Origin: Nocardia higoensis NBRC 100133
GTDB lineage: Bacteria > Actinomycetota > Actinomycetes > Mycobacteriales > Mycobacteriaceae
Direction of reading: 5' to 3'
Assembly: GCF_000308595.1 (NCBI RefSeq)
Contig: NZ_BAGA01000132.1
Coordinates: forward strand, 109,538-173,537
DNA length: 64,000 nucleotides
The notes under the pieces were generated by a model, which was given only the letters and a program-made list of their open reading frames with translations, ran no database searches and was not told where the DNA came from. Made by a program: the position numbers and the translations under genes. Every line of letters starts with the position of its first letter. The first letter of the stretch is position 1. Below, piece by piece: positions 60,076 to 64,000 of the stretch.

Positions 60076-60941
60076 GGTGTGACCACCGATCCCTTGCTGG
60101 TTGGCTCCATTGCCTGATGCGAGGTTGTCCGAGGGCCCGCCGAGCGCTTGATCGCGGCGGGAACGGCGGCCGCCGCCGAGCGGCTGCCGGAAGGGGCGCG
60201 GCGCGCGGCGCGACCGGAGGCGGCGGCCTCGGGAAGCGCGGCCAGCGCGTCGTTGTCGTTCTCGGCGTTGCGCGCCCGCTCGAACGACAGCAGCTGCATC
60301 TCGACGGCCAGATCCACCCGGCGCACCTCGACCGAGGCGGGGGCTTCCAGCCCGAGCGCGGCGAAGCTCAGGATCGACTGCAGCCCGGCGGCGACCAGCT
60401 GGTCGCACACTTCCTGGGCCGCGTCCTCGGGGACGGCCAGCACCGCGATGGTCGGGCGCAGTTCGGTCACGGCCTCGGCCAGATCCGCCACGTCGCGGAC
60501 CGTGAACCCGGCCACCGGCAGGCCGATCACCTCGGGATCGTTGTCGAAGATGCCGACCACGGTGAACCCGCGCCTGCGGAAGCCGCCGTAGCCGACCAGG
60601 GCGCGGCCCAGGTTGCCCGCACCGACGAGCACCACCCGATGTCCTTCGGAGAGCCCGAGCACGTCCTCGATCCTGGCCCGCAGCTTGGCGACGTCGTAGC
60701 CGACACCGCGGACACCGTTGGGACCGAGGAACGACAGATCCTTGCGCAGCTTGGCCGAATTGACACCCGCCGCGACAGCCAGTTCCTCACTCGATACGAT
60801 GGGCACACCATCATCGGCGAGCATCGCCAGCACCCGCAGATATGCGGCCAGACGGGCGACGGTGGCCTGCGGAATGTCCTTCTGCACGGCGCGCAGAGCC
60901 CCGCCGGAGACGCCACCGGGCGTCTCATGCTGGTCTGTCAC
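60072..60941 (-). CDS. rex: Redox-sensing repressor Rex
   Basis: Rex senses the NADH/NAD ratio and represses respiratory and haem genes when NADH is high. The 289-residue protein has an N-terminal winged helix (VARLAAYLRVLAMLADDGVPIVSSEELAVAAGVNSAKLRKDLSFLG), the Rossmann motif VVLVGAGNLGRALVGYGGF and the conserved IFDNDPEVIG. The C-terminal tail of about 60 residues is Ala/Ser/Arg-rich. GTG at 60941 has AGGAG eight nt upstream. It leads the hemACD operon and a close match to its own operator lies about 160 nt upstream. Confidence 0.95.
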   Translation of the reverse strand: MTDQHETPGGVSGGALRAVQKDIPQATVARLAAYLRVLAMLADDGVPIVSSEELAVAAGVNSAKLRKDLSFLGPNGVRGVGYDVAKLRARIEDVLGLSEGHRVVLVGAGNLGRALVGYGGFRRRGFTVVGIFDNDPEVIGLPVAGFTVRDVADLAEAVTELRPTIAVLAVPEDAAQEVCDQLVAAGLQSILSFAALGLEAPASVEVRRVDLAVEMQLLSFERARNAENDNDALAALPEAAASGRAARRAPSGSRSAAAAVPAAIKRSAGPRTTSHQAMEPTSKGSVVTP

Positions 60942-61098
60942 GTCGTCGGCTCCTGCCCTGCCGAGCCTGCGCACAGGCCCGGTACGTCACTCGACCTCCG
61001 GTCCGGGCGAACGCCTCGGTACCCCGGTCGATTTTTGTCGGATTTCGCAGCGGCTCCGCAGCCTCGGCATGCGGGTCGCGTGCCACCACCGTAACCGC

Positions 61099-61116
61099 TT
61101 GTGAAGCCATGCACAA
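61099..61116. promoter_or_regulatory. Rex operator (ROP) upstream of rex-hemACD
   Basis: TTGTGAAGCCATGCACAA matches the Rex consensus TTGTGAA-N4-TTCACAA at all but one base. It lies in the 246-nt gap between rex and the glutaredoxin gene, which otherwise shows no gene, and fits autoregulation. Confidence 0.75.
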
Positions 61117-61187
61117 AGTCGGTGAAATTGGCCTCATTTTCCGGCGCGACCAGCACGGCGGCGAAATAGGGCTACGATCGCCGCTCG

Positions 61188-61484
61188 TCAGCGGGCCAGA
61201 TCGGCGCGCAGCCTCGGCTCGTCGACATCGAAATAACTGTGCTCACGCCCGTCGAGCAGCACGACGGGCAGCCGATCGCCGTACTCGGCGCGCAGTGCCG
61301 GGTCGCTCGCCGCGGCTTCGTCGACGTCCACGGTGGCCGGTTCGATATCGAATTCGGCGCAGATCTCCCGCAGTTGCGCAAGTGCGGTGACACACATATG
61401 ACAGCCTGCCCGAGTCAGCAATGTCACAGTGTGAGCCGAACTGGTTCCGTCTCGCCGCGCGCCGTTTTCCATGGAATCTGTCAT
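61188..61484 (-). CDS. Glutaredoxin-like DUF836 protein
   Basis: A 98-residue thioredoxin-fold protein with the redox motif CHMC in TLLTRAGCHMCVTALAQLREIC, and VVLLDGREHSYFDVDEPRLRADL near the end. A homologue (Rv0508) lies next to hemA in Mycobacterium. It probably uses mycothiol or thioredoxin as partner. TTTAAT ends 7 nt before the ATG, a leaderless-type start. It is divergent from the SerB1-like gene. Confidence 0.85.
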   Translation of the reverse strand: MTDSMENGARRDGTSSAHTVTLLTRAGCHMCVTALAQLREICAEFDIEPATVDVDEAAASDPALRAEYGDRLPVVLLDGREHSYFDVDEPRLRADLAR

Positions 61485-61560
61485 GGCGGCTATTAAATCG
61501 TGGGCGGCGAGTGTTCGACACTAGTGTGGACAGGGTTCGCGCGAACGGGCGGAGGTTGTG

Positions 61561-62583
61561 GTGCCGGAACGATCGAAGGTGGGCAGGACGGGTTTCGTCG
61601 CGGGCCGGTTCGGTGAACTGCCGGTGCGATGGAGCCTGGGGCCGCTCGGTCAGAACCTGCAGGAGCAGCTCGCCCGCATCTCACGCAGCCCGTTCGGGCC
61701 CAGCGAGGAGGAGCTGCGGGCCAATGTCGCCGGCGAGGCCAGTGCGGACGCGGCGCTGTCGCTGCACGAGTCCGAGCTCGCCGAGGGCGGCCACCGCCCC
61801 GAGGTCCCCCGCGATCTGACCGCCGCCGCGTTCTTCGACGTGGACAACACGATGGTGCAGGGCGCCTCCATCGTGCATTTCGCCCGCGGCCTGGCCGCGC
61901 GCAAGTACTTCAAGACCTCCGACCTGGTCGGCGTCGCCTGGAAGCAGGTGAAGTTCCGGGTCACCGGCAAGGAGAACAGCACCGACATGGCCTCGGGCAA
62001 GGAGAAGGCCCTGGCGTTCATCGCCGGGCGTTCCACCGCCGAGCTGGCCGCCCTGGGCGAGGAGATCTACGACGAGATCATCGCCGACAAGATCTGGCCG
62101 GGCACGCGGGCCCTGGCGCAGATGCACCTCGACGCCGGTCAGCAGGTCTGGCTGGTGACCGCGACGCCGGTCGAACTGGCGCAGGTGATCGCCAAGCGCC
62201 TCGGGCTGACCGGCGCGCTGGGCACGGTCGCCGAGAGCGTGGACGGCAAGTTCACCGGACGCCTGGTCGGCGACATCCTGCACGGCCTGGGCAAGGCGCA
62301 CGCGGTGCGCGCGCTGGCCATCCGGGAGGGCTTGAATCTGAAGCGCTGCGCGGCCTACTCCGACAGTCACAACGACGTGCCGATGCTTTCGCTGGTGGGT
62401 ACCGCGGTGGCCATCAATCCCGATGCCGACCTGCGCGAGGTCGCCAAGAACCGGGGCTGGGAGATCCGCGATTTCCGGACCGGGCGCAAGGCCGCGAAGA
62501 TCGGCGTGCCGACCGCGCTGGCGCTGGGCGCCGCCGGCGGTGCGGTGGCCGCGGCCATCACCCGCCGCCGCGAGCACATCTGA
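61561..62583 (+). CDS. SerB1-like HAD-IB phosphatase with membrane tail
   Basis: A HAD-superfamily IB hydrolase of 340 residues related to phosphoserine phosphatase. Motif I is FFDVDNTMVQGASIVHFARG, motif II LVTATPVEL, motif III/IV AYSDSHNDVPML. The N-terminal 85 residues are an extension, and the C-terminus has a hydrophobic segment (TALALGAAGGAVAAAITRRREHI) that may anchor it. GTG 61561 has GGAGG five nt upstream; GTG 61558 is also possible. Substrate may be phosphoserine or another small phosphate ester. Confidence 0.85.
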   Translation: MPERSKVGRTGFVAGRFGELPVRWSLGPLGQNLQEQLARISRSPFGPSEEELRANVAGEASADAALSLHESELAEGGHRPEVPRDLTAAAFFDVDNTMVQGASIVHFARGLAARKYFKTSDLVGVAWKQVKFRVTGKENSTDMASGKEKALAFIAGRSTAELAALGEEIYDEIIADKIWPGTRALAQMHLDAGQQVWLVTATPVELAQVIAKRLGLTGALGTVAESVDGKFTGRLVGDILHGLGKAHAVRALAIREGLNLKRCAAYSDSHNDVPMLSLVGTAVAINPDADLREVAKNRGWEIRDFRTGRKAAKIGVPTALALGAAGGAVAAAITRRREHI

Positions 62584-62604
62584 CCGGCGCACCTCGTGTC
62601 CGGC

Positions 62605-62622
62605 CCGCCCTGGCTCGGGCGG
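62605..62622. terminator. Bidirectional hairpin between convergent genes
   Basis: CCGCCC (62605-62610) and GGGCGG (62617-62622) with a 6-nt loop in the 41-nt gap between the SerB1-like gene and the acyltransferase gene. Confidence 0.4.
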
Positions 62623-62624
62623 AG

Positions 62625-63650
62625 CTACCCGGTGAACGGGTTGCGCCGCTTGGTCAGCAGCTTGTAGAGGGTGTGCTGGATGGTCTCGCGGACCTGGTCG
62701 GTGACCTCGAACATGGTCATCGGATCTTCGGCATCGGAGGGGTCGTAGCCGGTGGTCGGGATCGGCTCGCCGAACTCGATGTACCACTTCGACGGCAGCG
62801 GCACCGCGCCCAGCGGGCCCAGGTGCGGGAAGGTCGGGGTCACCGGGAAGTACGGCAGCCCGAGCAGGCGCGCGAGCGGCTTGAGATCGGCCAGCTTCGG
62901 ATAGATCTCCTCCGAGCCGACGATCGAGCACGGGATGATCGGCACCCCGGTGCGCACCGCGGCGGCCACGAAACCGCCGCGCCCGAAGCGCTGCAGCTTG
63001 TACCGGTCGGCGTAGCTCTTGCCCACGCCCTTGAAGCCCTCGGGGAACACCCCGGTGAGCTCACCGGAGCGCAGCAGCCGTTCGGCGTCCTCCCGGCAGG
63101 CCAGGGTGTGGCCCGCCTTGCGCGCCAGCACGCCGAGCACCGGCATCTCGAAGATCAGGTCGGCGGCCAGCAGCCGCAGCGCGCGATGGGCGGGGTGATT
63201 GTCGTGCACGGCCAGCTGCAGCATCAGCCCGTCGACCGGGACGGTGCCCGCGTGGTTGGCGACGATGAGCGCCCCGCCGGTGGCCGGGATGTTGCCGATG
63301 CCCTCGACCTGCACCCGGAACCAGTGGTCCGCCAGCGGGCGCAGGGTGGGCAGGATGACGTTTTCGAGCAGGTGGGCGTCGAAACCGAATTCGTCGACCG
63401 GGTAGTCGCCTGCCACCCGGCGCCGGGCGAATTCGGCGGCGCCGGTGATCCGCTTGGCGAGACCGTCGCGCAGCAGTTGCCCAACCGACTGCGGCTGCGG
63501 CGGTTCGCCCGCGGGCAGCCGGTCGGTCAGCGAGGTGACCCCGCCGGTGGAGGTTCCGGCGGGCGCCTCCGGCCAGCGCCGGGCGAGTGGACGCGACCTG
63601 GCCTCGTTGGTCGCTTCGCGCAAGTGGATGATCTTCGCGACGTCGTTCAT
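62625..63650 (-). CDS. Lysophospholipid acyltransferase family protein
   Basis: A 341-residue PlsC-like acyltransferase. The first acyltransferase block is GGALIVANHAGTVPVDGLMLQLAV (His followed by Asp after six residues instead of the usual four) and the third FPEGFKGVGKSYADRYKLQRFGRGGFV. The N-terminal 80 residues are polar and not recognised. A homologue (Rv0502) has the same neighbours in Mycobacterium. The ATG at 63650 overlaps the epimerase stop. It probably acylates a glycerol- or inositol-phospholipid; the acceptor is unknown. Confidence 0.85.
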   Translation of the reverse strand: MNDVAKIIHLREATNEARSRPLARRWPEAPAGTSTGGVTSLTDRLPAGEPPQPQSVGQLLRDGLAKRITGAAEFARRRVAGDYPVDEFGFDAHLLENVILPTLRPLADHWFRVQVEGIGNIPATGGALIVANHAGTVPVDGLMLQLAVHDNHPAHRALRLLAADLIFEMPVLGVLARKAGHTLACREDAERLLRSGELTGVFPEGFKGVGKSYADRYKLQRFGRGGFVAAAVRTGVPIIPCSIVGSEEIYPKLADLKPLARLLGLPYFPVTPTFPHLGPLGAVPLPSKWYIEFGEPIPTTGYDPSDAEDPMTMFEVTDQVRETIQHTLYKLLTKRRNPFTG

Positions 63651-64000
63651 ATATGTGCTCCCGTACCGGCCCCGACGAGGCCGAGCAGTTTCTTTTCTGC
63701 GGCATCGATCCAGCGGGGATCGATGACGGGTCGCAACGCTGCGCCCCCGATGAAGTCGTCGAACGCCTGCACCGTTGTCCACCGCGGCTCGAACCGGAGT
63801 TCGGCGCGCATGCGGGTCGTGTCCAGACCACACCCGAAATGGAAATAGTCGAGCTGTTCGGCGCTGAAGTCACGCATGACGTTCTCCATCAGCGCCCGCC
63901 CCGCGGTACGGAACAGTGCGAACGGCAACGGCAACTCCAGTCTGCCAGTTCGCCGCACGGCTTGCGAGAGGGTCAGCGCGCCGTCACCGGCCACATTGAA
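63647..64000 (-). CDS. NAD-dependent sugar epimerase/dehydratase family protein (3' part)
   Basis: The last 117 codons of a gene that continues beyond the window edge. The visible part, beginning FNVAGDGALTLSQAVRRTGR and including ELPLPFALFRTAGRAL and FHFGCGLDTTRMRAELRFEPRWT, matches the C-terminal substrate domain of extended short-chain dehydrogenases such as Rv0501 (GalE2-type), which precedes the same acyltransferase in Mycobacterium. The NAD-binding half is outside the window, so specificity cannot be judged. Confidence 0.75.
   Translation of the reverse strand, partial: FNVAGDGALTLSQAVRRTGRLELPLPFALFRTAGRALMENVMRDFSAEQLDYFHFGCGLDTTRMRAELRFEPRWTTVQAFDDFIGGAALRPVIDPRWIDAAEKKLLGLVGAGTGAHI

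Overview
The window is high-GC actinobacterial chromosome, most likely a mycolate-producing member of the Mycobacteriales close to Nocardia. Three things point there: a HadA/HadB-type mycolate dehydratase beside secE, the menaquinone genes including menJ in the same general order as in Mycobacterium, and the ccs-hemL...hemB-hemD-hemC-hemA-serB1 order. A rex gene ahead of hemA and the fused nitrate reductase argue against Mycobacterium itself. Genus is an inference from gene content and order; no database was searched.

Layout. (1) 1-5.1 kb, minus strand: rplA, rplK, nusG, secE, tRNA-Trp, a fused HadA-HadB dehydratase, rpmG, then tRNA-Met, tRNA-Thr and tRNA-Tyr. (2) 5.3-32.4 kb: yajQ, htpX and a dispersed menaquinone locus (polyprenyl diphosphate synthase, menJ, menG, menD, menB, menE, menA). 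Interleaved with it are a mannosyltransferase, a 1486-residue nitrate reductase fused to a diflavin reductase, an aldo/keto reductase/TetR pair, a DrrAB-type ABC exporter and a large SARP-type regulator. (3) 32.4-36.1 kb: a holin-like membrane protein, a small HTH/Clp-N pair, a cysteine desulfhydrase-like PLP enzyme and bldC. (4) 36.15-45.62 kb: an integrated element of about 9.4 kb bounded by perfect 44-bp direct repeats. (5) 45.6-52.1 kb, minus strand: ccsB, resB, ccdA, a ResA-like thioredoxin, a histidine phosphatase and hemL, each overlapping or almost touching the next. (6) 52.2-64 kb: small membrane or secreted proteins, hemB, a CobA-HemD fusion, hemC, hemA and rex, then a glutaredoxin, a SerB1-like HAD phosphatase, an acyltransferase and the 3' part of a sugar epimerase gene cut by the window edge.

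The element is the main find. It has the gene set of an actinomycete integrative and conjugative element of the pSAM2 type: GntR repressor, replication/integration activator, SpdB-like protein, FtsK/TraB translocase, HUH replication initiator, Xis and tyrosine integrase. It sits in the 3' end of the protein-coding gene ccsB, not in a tRNA gene. It brings its own last codons of ccsB: the displaced chromosomal end and the element-borne end differ in sequence but encode the same residues, so the gene is not broken. It also carries a methyltransferase-like cargo gene, five copies of a GTATAC-centred operator, direct repeats resembling integrase arm sites at both ends, and a 760-bp non-coding end with a 24-bp inverted repeat that may be an origin or transfer site.

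Other points of interest are the HadA-HadB fusion with a hydratase dyad in both halves, a close match to a Rex operator upstream of rex-hemACD, twin palindromes over the HTH/Clp-N promoter, and a series of start codons lying 6-7 nt after a -10-like hexamer, which suggests leaderless mRNAs.
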